A stretch of DNA of 64,000 nt, from NCBI GenBank assembly GCA_944320605.1, contig CALUIE010000004.1, positions 1 to 64,000 on the forward strand. Reading direction: 5' to 3'. Origin of the DNA: an uncultured Phocaeicola sp. (GTDB lineage Bacteria; Bacteroidota; Bacteroidia; Bacteroidales; Bacteroidaceae). The notes beneath the pieces were generated by a model. That model was not told the origin of the DNA and did no database searches. It worked only from the letters and a program-made list of their open reading frames with translations. A program made the position numbers and the translations under genes. Positions 26,615-35,523 of this stretch are shown here, in pieces; position 1 is the first letter of the stretch, and the number at the start of each line of letters is the position of its first letter.

Positions 26615-27649
26615 ATGGAATATAACCTTAGTATTGATTCGCACATCGGCCCTTGGGGATATTCAAAGAACTTTATCCGCAATCAGATGTCAGGCTTAAA
26701 GAATAAGCCTGTCAACATGCGTGTATCGTCACTCGGTGGTTCTGTTGACGATGCACTCGATATTCGCCAGCAGTTCATCGATTATGGCAATGTTACTTGC
26801 TATCTATATGGTTATGTAGCCAGTGCAGCTACAATACTCGCTACAGGTGCAAAGAAAACCTGTATGTCACAATACGCTTTCTACCTTATTCATAAGGTTT
26901 CAAACTGGATAGATGCCTGGGGTAATTATAATGCAGACCAGATTCAGCAACTTATAGACGATCTGAAGGCAAACAAGCTCGAGAATGATAAAATGGACTT
27001 GGTTCTGGCTAATCTTTATGCCAACAAGTGCAAGAAAAAAGTTGATGAGATTCTTCCTATCCTGAAGGAAGGCCGTTGGCTGACAGCTAAAGAAGCACTT
27101 GAATATGGTTTCGTTGACGAGATCATTGAAGACGGTACAAAGCTGAACTTTGACGACGACATGAAGACTCGTTTCAACATGTTTCATCTTCCGGAACTTC
27201 CGGCTCCAGATAAGAAAGCTGAAACAAAGGATGATGAAGCACCTAACTGGTTCAATAACTTCGTTAATAAATTTCTGAAGCCACAAAACACAGAAACAAC
27301 ACAGACTCAAAATAAGACACAAATAAATTCTACTCAAAAGTTTATGAAAAAGGATTATCAGAAAGTCAATTCCATCTTGAAACTCGATGGTATGGAATTT
27401 GACAAAGATGGTAAGGTTACTCTTACCGAAGACCAGGTCAAAGCCATCAACGACCACATTGCCAACATTGAGAAGGAATCTTCTGATAAAGACAATGAAA
27501 TCTCAGACCTCAAGACTCAGAACGAAAACCTCAAGAAGAATGATGGTGATGATACCACACACATCAACGGTGATGAAGGTGATGATGATGACATCACTAA
27601 ACTGAATTCAGCTAACGAAATGTTTAACAACGTAAAAGATTTGTTGTAA
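26615..27649 (+). CDS. ClpP-like head maturation protease with a scaffold-like C-terminus
   Basis: 344 residues from the ATG at 26,615 (an in-frame TTG at 26,591 is less likely). Residues 1-175 match the ClpP/SppA-type head protease: VSSLGGSVDDAL, the Ser nucleophile in YVASAATILATGA (about S70) and the catalytic His in YLIHKVS (about H93). After an acidic linker (about 200-240) the C-terminus is a coiled coil (ITEDQ-like to DLKTQNENLKKN, then DDDD-rich), as in a scaffold domain. Such fusions direct capsid assembly and then cut the scaffold. The capsid gene follows immediately. Confidence 0.8.
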   Translation: MEYNLSIDSHIGPWGYSKNFIRNQMSGLKNKPVNMRVSSLGGSVDDALDIRQQFIDYGNVTCYLYGYVASAATILATGAKKTCMSQYAFYLIHKVSNWIDAWGNYNADQIQQLIDDLKANKLENDKMDLVLANLYANKCKKKVDEILPILKEGRWLTAKEALEYGFVDEIIEDGTKLNFDDDMKTRFNMFHLPELPAPDKKAETKDDEAPNWFNNFVNKFLKPQNTETTQTQNKTQINSTQKFMKKDYQKVNSILKLDGMEFDKDGKVTLTEDQVKAINDHIANIEKESSDKDNEISDLKTQNENLKKNDGDDTTHINGDEGDDDDITKLNSANEMFNNVKDLL

Positions 27650-27650
27650 T

Positions 27651-28646
27651 ATGGCAGACGAAAAAGGATACGTAAAAATTACTGACGAGCAGCTTTCCAA
27701 GTCTGCTGTCAAGTATAGAAAAGAATTGCTGATGATGCCGGTTCTTGCCATGGCTACTACTTTGAAGCACATGACACAGAGACCTGGTGTTCGTGGTAAG
27801 GAAGTTGTTGGCGAACTTGCCGGTAATATAGAACTTGGACCATACGATGAAGGTCGTGAGGATACTGATGCAGTTGCTATCAATCCACGCGTTTTGGAGA
27901 CATTCCTCGGTTCTGTTGTCAAGAAGTTTTCTCCTAACTCTGTATGGCAGACTGTTTATGGTAACTTGATTTCTAAGGGTGATGCATTAAAAAATGTTGA
28001 CATCACTCGCCAGGTATTGACTTTCCTTTCCGCAAAACTCGGGGCAAACCTTAATGCGCACCTTTGGAATGCGGTTCGTAGTGATGCCGGTACTAAATCA
28101 AAAGACCTTTTCAATGGTTTTGATACAATTACCAATACAGAGAAGACTGCAAACAAGATTTCTGCCGACCTTGGCAATATGTTTGTTATCGAGGCTATAA
28201 GCAAAGATAATGCTGTAGATGTACTAAAGGCATTCTACCGTGCTGCAGACCCTGTATTGCGTGAAACTCAAACTAAATTGTTTATACCTCAAGGTGTATA
28301 TGATAATTACGTTGATGATTATCAGGCTACAGTTGGTCATGTTCCTTATAATACATCATTTGAGAAGACCGTTCTCGAGGGCTCTAACGGCAGATGTGAA
28401 CTGGTTCCTTTGGCTAATAAGGCTGGCTCGCCTTATATACATCTTACTCCAAAGAGTAACATGTTGGTTGGTTTTGGTAATGGAGCGGACAACGAAAAGA
28501 TTTTGGTTGAAAAACACCATGCTTTCAAGCTTGATTTCATTGCCACTACTTATTTCGGTGTTGAGTTTGAATCTATTTCAAAAGAGCGACTTCTGGTCGG
28601 TACTATCGATGGTACAACTTCTGTTGTCGCTGGTATAGGAGGCTAA
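27651..28646 (+). CDS. Major capsid protein (HK97-like)
   Basis: 331 residues with the layout of an HK97-fold capsid protein: an N-terminal arm, an E-loop/P-domain part (ELAGNIELGPYDEGREDTD), a long middle helix region (VFKAFYRAADPVLRETQTKL-like), and beta strands at the C-terminus (HAFKLDFIATTYFGVEFES). It starts one base after the head protease, the normal place for a capsid gene. Identified from position and overall layout; homology search would confirm. Confidence 0.7.
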   Translation: MADEKGYVKITDEQLSKSAVKYRKELLMMPVLAMATTLKHMTQRPGVRGKEVVGELAGNIELGPYDEGREDTDAVAINPRVLETFLGSVVKKFSPNSVWQTVYGNLISKGDALKNVDITRQVLTFLSAKLGANLNAHLWNAVRSDAGTKSKDLFNGFDTITNTEKTANKISADLGNMFVIEAISKDNAVDVLKAFYRAADPVLRETQTKLFIPQGVYDNYVDDYQATVGHVPYNTSFEKTVLEGSNGRCELVPLANKAGSPYIHLTPKSNMLVGFGNGADNEKILVEKHHAFKLDFIATTYFGVEFESISKERLLVGTIDGTTSVVAGIGG

Positions 28647-28649
28647 TAT

Positions 28650-29255
28650 ATGGCAGTAGATTGTACAAGTAAAGGGATGTACTCATCCCTTGCCTGGTGT
28701 CCTGGTCAGACCTCGACACCGGGTATCAGACGAAAAGTCTATTTCATTCCTAAAAGCTGGATTGCCAAATGGCCGACTCTTCCGGCTATTGATGGGGTGG
28801 TTGAAGATATGGGTAAACTTGCGACTCTCGAAGGTGACTTTGTTCTTGCAGCTGATAAGAAATGGCAGTATATAGAATTGCTTACTACCAAATCATCAAT
28901 CAATTCAGAGTCACAGGGCGAGATGCCATCTAAGACATTCCTGAACAAAGCTACACTTGTTCATGCCGGTACTGACGAAGAAGCATCAGGTTTTTGTCGT
29001 CAGGCTAATATCGATGAATTGATATTCCTTTGTCAGCAGAAAAACGGTAAATTCCGTGTCGTAGGTTCTGAAGCTTTCGACCCTTCAGTAACCATTTCAC
29101 AGACTTCCGGCGAAGGTGATACCGGTACTGCAGGAACCACACTCGAAGCTCAGTGTACAGATATTTGTCCATCACCATTCTACACTGGTAAGATTGAAAC
29201 TGTAGATGGTGATATTTCCGGAGCTGATGGTAGTGCTATAGAACCAGGCCCATAA
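28650..29255 (+). CDS. Probable tail tube or other virion protein
   Basis: 201 residues, beta-rich, Gly/Ser/Thr-rich C-terminus (ISQTSGEGDTGTAGTTLEAQ). The pattern YIELLTTKSSINSESQGEM followed by CRQANIDELIFLCQQ resembles major tail tube proteins of Bacteroidetes siphoviruses. It lies between the capsid and the unknown gene at 29,276. Moderate confidence in virion structural role; less in tail tube specifically. Confidence 0.5.
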   Translation: MAVDCTSKGMYSSLAWCPGQTSTPGIRRKVYFIPKSWIAKWPTLPAIDGVVEDMGKLATLEGDFVLAADKKWQYIELLTTKSSINSESQGEMPSKTFLNKATLVHAGTDEEASGFCRQANIDELIFLCQQKNGKFRVVGSEAFDPSVTISQTSGEGDTGTAGTTLEAQCTDICPSPFYTGKIETVDGDISGADGSAIEPGP

Positions 29256-29275
29256 TTAATATAGGAGATAGGTTT

Positions 29276-30082
29276 ATGTTTATAGATGATAAATTGACTA
29301 AAGACATGCAAGGCTGGCTCAATACAGAGCCGGCTGAGCGTGATTTATTGAAGGGTGCAGAAATGGTTCTGAAACTTACCCGTAACCGTATATTGTTTCA
29401 GAATATTTCTCGTAATCCTCAGAAGTTCGCTTCCAAAATAGAATACGAACTGAATAAATATCTTAAAATTCGTCTTGACCGCAAGACTATTCAGGATGTT
29501 GTTCAAATGGATAAGGTTTTGGTTCCATCTGTTGAAAAGACATTGGAAACATTCAAGCCTGCAGAGATAAGTTCTGATGGCGATGTACCTCAAGAGGCTG
29601 TCATCGCAAAAGGAAAGCGTGAAGACCATGATTCTTTGCCTGAAGAAATCCGACAGTTGTGGGAATCCAACAAAGATATTTATTTCCGACTGAAGGAAAC
29701 TTTCGAAACATTGAAAACCATGAGAGATACTCTTCCTTGCGACAGGTACGAATACCTGAAGCAATTGGAAGAGCTGGATACTAAATATCGGGATAACATG
29801 AACAAATACGACCATTACAAGCTGGGTGAACAGGAAGGTACGGGTGCTGAAGGTGAATCTCCTGAAGATCCTGCTGAGATGGCCAAGAAAGTCTGTGCTG
29901 CAAGGGGCTACCTTTCAGACAACAAGAAAAAACTTGCTGAACTCAAGGAAGCTGATGATCTGGCGAAGTACGAAAAACTGCTTGCCAAGATGCAAGCCAA
30001 GTACGACTTCCTGATATCCACTGGCAACAATGTTAGTGATGACCAGGTTAAAGCTTTACAAGATTTAGGGCTTAAGGTATGA
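29276..30082 (+). CDS. Coiled-coil phage protein
   Basis: 268 residues, almost all helical, with repeated charged heptads (LKETFETLKTMRDTLPCDRY, KLAELKEADDLAKYEKLLAK). No membrane segments. It could be a tail assembly chaperone or an internal head protein. Its stop overlaps the next start by four bases. Confidence 0.55.
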   Translation: MFIDDKLTKDMQGWLNTEPAERDLLKGAEMVLKLTRNRILFQNISRNPQKFASKIEYELNKYLKIRLDRKTIQDVVQMDKVLVPSVEKTLETFKPAEISSDGDVPQEAVIAKGKREDHDSLPEEIRQLWESNKDIYFRLKETFETLKTMRDTLPCDRYEYLKQLEELDTKYRDNMNKYDHYKLGEQEGTGAEGESPEDPAEMAKKVCAARGYLSDNKKKLAELKEADDLAKYEKLLAKMQAKYDFLISTGNNVSDDQVKALQDLGLKV

Positions 30083-30579
30083 AGATTGTAAACCGATTGT
30101 TGAAGCCGATATCCGATATGTCGTTACAAGCCTATCTGGATAATCGGCTTCAACTTTTTGATGTTCTCGAGTTTATTCTGCTGCAGACCGGTCCGGCAAA
30201 AGTCTATGTATCTACATTCTCTACTTCAGAGGAGTTCTTACGCAGACTGTTTTCACTCCGTAAACGTGAACTGATTCTTCATGCTGTTCTTATGGCCGAC
30301 CTGAAGGCAGCCAAGAAGACCGTGAATCTTTCTACATTTATGGGTGTCGTTTTCGATGATGTATATCTCACAGAGAATCATTCCAAGGTTCTTCTGGTTG
30401 AGAACGACAAATGGATGGTCACTGTAGTTACCAGTCAGAACCAGACTCGAGGAAACAGAACGGAATGTTCTATTATTACAACGCAACCTGATATCTTCCT
30501 TACATTGAGAGACCAGTTTTCTGATATTATTAATACACGCAGCTTGCATCTACATGGAATTAACTTCACAACAGATTGA
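30079..30579 (+). CDS. Phospholipase-D-like fold protein
   Basis: 166 residues. The segment ENHSKVLLVENDKWMVTV holds HxK with a following Asp/Asn, and TSQNQTRGNRTEC resembles the second half of an HKD motif (HxKx4D...GS/N). That is one copy of a PLD-type active site, as in small PLD nucleases that work as dimers. The canonical Asp position is not clear, so it may be inactive. It sits between head genes and the terminase, overlapping both neighbours. Confidence 0.5.
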   Translation: MKIVNRLLKPISDMSLQAYLDNRLQLFDVLEFILLQTGPAKVYVSTFSTSEEFLRRLFSLRKRELILHAVLMADLKAAKKTVNLSTFMGVVFDDVYLTENHSKVLLVENDKWMVTVVTSQNQTRGNRTECSIITTQPDIFLTLRDQFSDIINTRSLHLHGINFTTD

Positions 30580-30835
30580 CCGTATAAAGGAGCTGGCATC
30601 TATGCTTACTCCTGTGTCGGATATTGCGGTTCTTATGGATATTGACGAACGCAGATTCCGTGAAATCCTTTCCGACAAATCTCATCCTGCAAGTCTGGCT
30701 TACCGCAAGGGAAAAGCAGAACGCGCCCTTCAGATCCGAAAGAACGAACTTGAACTGGCTGAAGCCGGAAGTCCGCTTGCCGTTCAACTTATAGGTTCAT
30801 ATCTTCGTGATATGGACTCAGACGAAGACTTATAA
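30554..30835 (+). CDS. Terminase-small-subunit-like HTH protein (short)
   Basis: 93 residues with an N-terminal HTH (QQIDRIKELASMLTPVSDIA, then MDIDERRFREILSD) and a helical C-terminus. This resembles the DNA-binding half of small terminases. It overlaps the previous gene by 26 bases and ends six bases before the larger candidate. Confidence 0.55.
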   Translation: MELTSQQIDRIKELASMLTPVSDIAVLMDIDERRFREILSDKSHPASLAYRKGKAERALQIRKNELELAEAGSPLAVQLIGSYLRDMDSDEDL

Positions 30836-30841
30836 TTATTT

Positions 30842-31462
30842 ATGCCACTACCAGCAACTATAGATATAGCCAAAGAGTATCTTTTCGCATCGGTTGATGA
30901 GATGAAAGAGAAGAATATCCCCGAGATAATACAGCAGCGCCTGTTACGTCTTAGGGATATGTACAACTATTGGCTTCAATATCCTCGAATACGTGAACAG
31001 GAACTTGTGCTTGAACTGCAGAAACGGTACGACATACAGAAGTCTGCAGCTTACGAGGATATCCGTATAATCAAGTATCTTCTTGGTGATCTGAACAAAT
31101 CCACAAAAGATTATCACCGCTATCGTTTCATCCAGCGCAACGAAGAAAGTTACGAGATGGCTAAACGTATGAAGGATGCCAGGGCAATGGCTGCTTGTGA
31201 CAATTACTATGCAAAATACATGCAGCTCGACAAAGAGGATGCTAAGGATCTTGGTTACGACAAGATTGTTATCCAGCCATTCCAACCATCTACAGACCCG
31301 ACTATCCTCGGTATTCGCCCTATTCCGAATATCCGTCAGCGTATTGCCGATAAGATTAAGCAGTACATGAATGAGGATATCCAGGACATCAGGTTTGAGG
31401 ATGCAGACTTTAACGAAGATGATATTTTCAACCCTAAAAAGGTGGAGGAACCTGAACCATGA
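30842..31462 (+). CDS. Probable terminase small subunit
   Basis: 206 residues. Helical N-terminal DNA-binding domain (about 40-100: LELQKRYDIQKSAAYEDIRI) and a long acidic C-terminus, placed directly before the large terminase with a four-base overlap. Role as the DNA-recognition subunit of the packaging motor is inferred from position and layout. Confidence 0.65.
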   Translation: MPLPATIDIAKEYLFASVDEMKEKNIPEIIQQRLLRLRDMYNYWLQYPRIREQELVLELQKRYDIQKSAAYEDIRIIKYLLGDLNKSTKDYHRYRFIQRNEESYEMAKRMKDARAMAACDNYYAKYMQLDKEDAKDLGYDKIVIQPFQPSTDPTILGIRPIPNIRQRIADKIKQYMNEDIQDIRFEDADFNEDDIFNPKKVEEPEP

Positions 31463-33066
31463 GAGAATACTTTCACGAAACACAGCAGCAGGTTCTTTAT
31501 ACTCCGGCAAAGGATATTGTACTTTGTGCTGGTCGTGGTTGGGGTAAAGGTCCTATACATGCAGCTATCAACTTGAGAAACATGCAACGTATGCCTGGTA
31601 GCATTACAGGATTCGTTGCAGCTAACTGTAAACGTGCTCTTACAAACACCATTCCTTCAATGCTTATACATTGGCAGAAATGGGGTTATAAGCGTGATGT
31701 TCATTGGACTATCGGTAGGAAACCGCCCAAATCATGGGGGTGGGGTGAGCCTATATTCCAGCCGGACAACTGGGAGAATGTTATTTCCTTCTATAATGGT
31801 TCCATAGGTTACATCATCAGTCAGGACCGTTCCGGAACTTCCAATTCCTTTTCTCTTGATTATCTCGACATTGATGAAGCAAAGTACATTGACTTTGAAC
31901 AGCTGAAGGATGAAACACTTCCTGCCAACCGTGGTAATAAGCAGCACTTTGGCCATCATTATTTTCACCATGGTATGCTTATCACTTCCGATATGCCTGT
32001 AACGAAGAAAGGTTCCTGGTTCCTGGACTATGAAAAGAAATGTGATCCGGAGCTTATTGAAGTCATCCAGGCTACAGTTCATGAGATATGGCGTACCAAG
32101 CAGCGCATTCGTGAGCTTCAGGCAAAATCTGAGCCTGTACCTTTATATCTGAAGGATTATCTTCGTACATTGAATCGTGATGTGTGCCGTTTAGGTTCTG
32201 CTGCAGTTCTGTACCGTGAGTTCTCCACAATCGAGAATATGCAGCTGCTGGGTGAAGCCTTTATCAATCAGATGAAGCGTGACTTGCCACCGCTTACCTT
32301 CCAGACGGCTATACTTTGTAAGCGCATAGGTATAAGCAAGGATGGTTTCTACTCGAGCATGACTGAAGGGCATAAGTATAATGCAACCGATTTCAGCTAT
32401 CTTGACAGCCTCGAATATCAGTTCGATAAAATCAAGGAACCTTCATGCCTGATGGACGCTGACCTTGATAGGGATAAGCCTATCTGCATAGCATTTGACT
32501 TTAATGCCAACATCAACTGGCTTGTAGCCGGGCAGCCGGACAGGAACAGACTCAAGGTTATCAAATCCTTCTGGGTAAAGTACGAACGTAAGCTCGAAGC
32601 TTTGGTAGACGATTTCTGTAAGTATTACCGCCATCAACGACGTAAGGAAGTTATCTTCTATTTCGATAGCACTGCACTTGGTTCTAACTATGCAGTCAAT
32701 GACGAAGACTTTCGTTATGTTGTCGAAAATGCTTTCAAGGACAGAGGTTGGGAAATACGCTCTATTCACATCGGTGGTACAATGAAGCATATTGAAAAAT
32801 GGCTACTCATTAATCGTATGTTTGCAGGAAAAGCTAAGCTAATACCTTTCTTCAATGTGCAGAATAACGAAGACCTTCTTATCTCAGTCCAGACTGCAGG
32901 TGTGTATAATGGTGGCAAGGATAAGCGAGGTGAGAAACTTGCAGAGACTGAAGAAGACCAGCTTCAGGCGAGAACTGACGGTTCAGATGCTTTCGATACT
33001 CTCTGTATCGGATGTGAGCGTTTCCCTCAGATGACTTTCGATATGTTTGTTACATCTTCTATGTAG
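31459..33066 (+). CDS. Terminase large subunit
   Basis: 535 residues. The ATPase half has a Walker A-like GRGWGKG at residues 25-31 and a Walker B DYLDIDEA at about 134-141. The C-terminal nuclease half shows the RNase H-like first strand IAFDFNANINWLVAG (near residue 345) and VIFYFDSTALGSNY. It packages DNA into the procapsid through the portal. The Walker A lacks the usual Ser/Thr after the Lys (GKG). It is the last gene of the head unit; a terminator follows 34 bases later. Confidence 0.8.
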   Translation: MREYFHETQQQVLYTPAKDIVLCAGRGWGKGPIHAAINLRNMQRMPGSITGFVAANCKRALTNTIPSMLIHWQKWGYKRDVHWTIGRKPPKSWGWGEPIFQPDNWENVISFYNGSIGYIISQDRSGTSNSFSLDYLDIDEAKYIDFEQLKDETLPANRGNKQHFGHHYFHHGMLITSDMPVTKKGSWFLDYEKKCDPELIEVIQATVHEIWRTKQRIRELQAKSEPVPLYLKDYLRTLNRDVCRLGSAAVLYREFSTIENMQLLGEAFINQMKRDLPPLTFQTAILCKRIGISKDGFYSSMTEGHKYNATDFSYLDSLEYQFDKIKEPSCLMDADLDRDKPICIAFDFNANINWLVAGQPDRNRLKVIKSFWVKYERKLEALVDDFCKYYRHQRRKEVIFYFDSTALGSNYAVNDEDFRYVVENAFKDRGWEIRSIHIGGTMKHIEKWLLINRMFAGKAKLIPFFNVQNNEDLLISVQTAGVYNGGKDKRGEKLAETEEDQLQARTDGSDAFDTLCIGCERFPQMTFDMFVTSSM

Positions 33067-33099
33067 TTTTCTACAGCTAATTAGATTTTTCTTAATGTA

Positions 33100-33142
33100 A
33101 GCCCTGATGACCGTGCATGATGGTTGTCGGGGCTGATTTTTT
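33100..33142 (+). terminator. Terminator after the terminase
   Basis: AGCCC...GGGCT hairpin with inner pairs, followed by a T tract, closing the head/packaging unit. Confidence 0.75.
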
Positions 33143-33921
33143 ATGCGTGCGATGGCGAGTACCGAGCGTGTAGAGAATGTGTCGTTACATATTCCGCATT
33201 TTTCAAAGGTGCTAATTAGTTTTTTGGCGTAGGGCGGTGGGGGGTCGGATTACCGACTTCCGCATAAAATGCGGGCTTGAGTGGATGTATTCGGCTGATT
33301 ATGTGCGCTTTTCTTCATTGAGGAGCGGAATTTTCCTGCAAATTCTACTTTTTAGCCTGCTTTTCGGGCGCTAATATGTTGTAAAATAGTTTGCTGGGCG
33401 CCCGAAAATTGCCCCTTTCGCCATACCGTCAAGCCGTTATTAATGGCAAAAGGAGCAATTTTCGGGAGTCTAAGGTAGAAAGACTTTAGCAAGACTTTCT
33501 GAGGTTCCCGATAGCGTGCAACGCAGTGGCCCACCCGCCCCACTCTGTTCCCGTTTTAAAGCGGTATAGACATTTGTCTATGGTATTGTTTACTGCTATT
33601 CTTGTCTGCTCTTCGGCTCTTTTTTCTATCCCCTTCAGTCAGTTATCGCCTTTTCTCACAGCAAAGGTAAATGTTGTATTTCGTATGCCAAGTTCAGGCT
33701 CTGTTCACTATAAAAATCTCCACCCTTTCAGGGTAGTATTCAAGGCTCCGCTTTATGGTGAAAACTTGTCGTTATACGTTCTACAACACCTTTTGAAGCT
33801 GTGTAAAAGGCGAACAAAACCGACCGAGGTGATTGAATGAAAAAAAACCTCAGAGCAGGAATAGCAGATGAAAAGGCTCTCTTCCTCCCTCGGGCTTGAA
33901 TAAATTCTAAAACTTACCGAT
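33143..33921. other. Non-coding stretch resembling integrative conjugative element DNA
   Basis: About 780 bases without a convincing gene. It contains GC-richer segments than its surroundings, an inverted-repeat cluster (33,361-33,466), and a conserved-looking leader with the phrase CCTTTCAGGGTAGTATTC and two further short hairpins before the gene at 33,922. A 104-codon frame (33,526-33,840) exists but looks incidental. I recall similar sequence upstream of genes in Bacteroides conjugative elements, from memory only. Confidence 0.45.
33361..33466. repeat. Three-arm inverted repeat
   Basis: TTTTCGGGCGC (33,361-33,371) pairs with GCGCCCGAAAA (33,398-33,408). The overlapping arm 33,401-33,424 also pairs with 33,443-33,466 over 24 bases with two mismatches and an 18-base loop. 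The two stems share their middle arm and are mutually exclusive. Confidence 0.75.
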
Positions 33922-34479
33922 ATGAGAACGTATAGCAAAGATTTCGAGAAACAGTGGAGTAAATTAATGTATAACTTTTTTGATTACTTGCCTACAAGGT
34001 ATAAACAGGCTACAAAAAAGGATTGGGAAATTAGACGCTTAATTTGGGATTTCAAAGACGGAAAAAGAAGTTTATCTGTTGCAAAACTTGTGGCCGAAAA
34101 ACTGATACAATTCTATGGAGCTGATGCAAAAGATATTGTTTTTGCTTGCATACCAGCCAGTAGCGAGCAGCGCAATTTCACCCGATACAAAGTTTTTGCA
34201 GATGAAGTTTGCAGACTATCGGGAGCCGTAAACGCATTCGACCACATTCACGTACATGGCGCACGTCTTGCCATCCACGAAACAAAATGCAGCAAAAATC
34301 TTGAAACCGTTCAGACTATAAATTTCGACAAAGAATTTTTCAACGGAAAGAAAATCTTGGTTTTTGACGATATCCTAACGCAGGGATATTCATACGCAAA
34401 GTTTTCGTGTATGCTTGAACGCTTTGGAGCATCTGTAATCGGTGGTTTCTTTTTAGGTAAAACTTTATTAATGAACTAA
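33922..34479 (+). CDS. Phosphoribosyltransferase-like protein (ComF type)
   Basis: 185 residues. The PRPP-binding loop is visible as ILVFDDILTQGYSYAKFSCM (two acidic residues then T-G), near residue 145. An N-terminal helical part precedes a Rossmann-like core (DIVFACIPASSEQRN). In Bacteroides mobile elements such genes often accompany radC, as here (35 bases apart). Substrate unknown. Confidence 0.65.
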   Translation: MRTYSKDFEKQWSKLMYNFFDYLPTRYKQATKKDWEIRRLIWDFKDGKRSLSVAKLVAEKLIQFYGADAKDIVFACIPASSEQRNFTRYKVFADEVCRLSGAVNAFDHIHVHGARLAIHETKCSKNLETVQTINFDKEFFNGKKILVFDDILTQGYSYAKFSCMLERFGASVIGGFFLGKTLLMN

Positions 34480-34513
34480 AAACAAATATCTAACAACTAA
34501 AAACTTATTATTT

Positions 34514-35119
34514 ATGAAAGATTTATTTGAAATGTGTGGCGAATGTCGCCACCTCAGTGACGCAGAAGTAGTTTATCAAATTACTAACTCTGAAAAGACA
34601 TCTAAGGAAGTAGAAAAAATGTTGTTGCAGTCTGATAATGTGACGATAGAAGAAATTTGTCAGACACTCACACCGGCACGCAGAGCGATGGCGATGGCAG
34701 TAATAGAACTTTATAAACGTATGCAGAGCCGAAAAGCAGACAACAAAGTAATTAAATGTAGCGAAGATATTTATAATATTATGCATAGATACTTACAAGG
34801 TTTAGACCATGAAGAATGTTGGGTGATATTCTTAAACCAAAGCAGCCGAATAATCCGTAAACAACGTATTTCAGTTGGTGGACTTGCAAGCACTCAAGTA
34901 GATGTAAGGTTAATTCTTCGTGAAGCACTGAAAGTTTGCGCCACTTCTTTAATTTTGGTACACAACCACCCAAGCGGAAACGTAAGACCAAGTACAGATG
35001 ATGACAGACTAACAATATCATTGCAGCAGGCATCAAAAATACTTAATATAAGAATGTTAGACCACGTTATATACGCAGATGATAAATACTTTAGTTATGC
35101 GGACGAAGGACGACTGTAG
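34514..35119 (+). CDS. radC: RadC-like JAB-domain protein
   Basis: 201 residues. The C-terminal JAB/MPN domain has the zinc-ligand pattern VHNHPSGNVRPSTDD (HxHPSG then Asp), near residues 154-168, with the upstream Glu/Asp region in QVDVRLILREALKV. The N-terminal HTH-like half is short. RadC-family proteins are common in mobile elements; their enzymatic role is not established and they are not proven repair proteins. It follows the phosphoribosyltransferase-like gene. Confidence 0.8.
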   Translation: MKDLFEMCGECRHLSDAEVVYQITNSEKTSKEVEKMLLQSDNVTIEEICQTLTPARRAMAMAVIELYKRMQSRKADNKVIKCSEDIYNIMHRYLQGLDHEECWVIFLNQSSRIIRKQRISVGGLASTQVDVRLILREALKVCATSLILVHNHPSGNVRPSTDDDRLTISLQQASKILNIRMLDHVIYADDKYFSYADEGRL

Positions 35120-35523
35120 GGCATCTGTGAGGCTGTAGCAGTATGTTAAGGGTAGGTGGGTAGCTATGCAGCCGCCCGCCGCCCGATTTTTCCGCTGATC
35201 ACTACGTTGACGGCAAAATCGGGCGGCGGGGAAATAAGGTATTCTGATTATTTTACGCAAAAGATTTGCGATATGCTATTGGTTTGATTATACATAATCA
35301 CACGATTTTTATTAATTGTTATTGTTGTTTTTTTGTATGGTTATTTATTATTGGATAGAAGTTATTTTTATTATGAAAATAAAGCATTCACTATATTTTT
35401 TATAGTCTAAATATTGATTTTATTGGGAAAAAAACTGATATTTGCAAAAAAATAGAATATTTTCTTTGCTATTCAAAAAATAATACAAGCATTTATTATA
35501 CCATATAAATTTTAAATTGGATT
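35120..35523. other. Intergenic: GC-rich hairpin, then AT-rich promoter region
   Basis: CCCGCCGCCCGATTTT (35,175-35,190) and AAAATCGGGCGGCGGG (35,215-35,230) form a perfect 16-bp stem with a 24-base loop, much richer in GC than its surroundings. After about 35,240 the sequence becomes very AT-rich. A TATTTGC near 35,440 preceded by TTGGG may be the promoter of the triad at 35,524. Confidence 0.55.

Noticed and set aside
33100..33142. Hammerhead ribozyme (CTGATGA present)
   Set aside because: The motif sits in a simple terminator hairpin, and the GAAA and stem arrangement are missing.
33526..33840. 104-codon reading frame as a gene
   Set aside because: No recognisable motif, no start signals, and the composition fits a non-coding leader.
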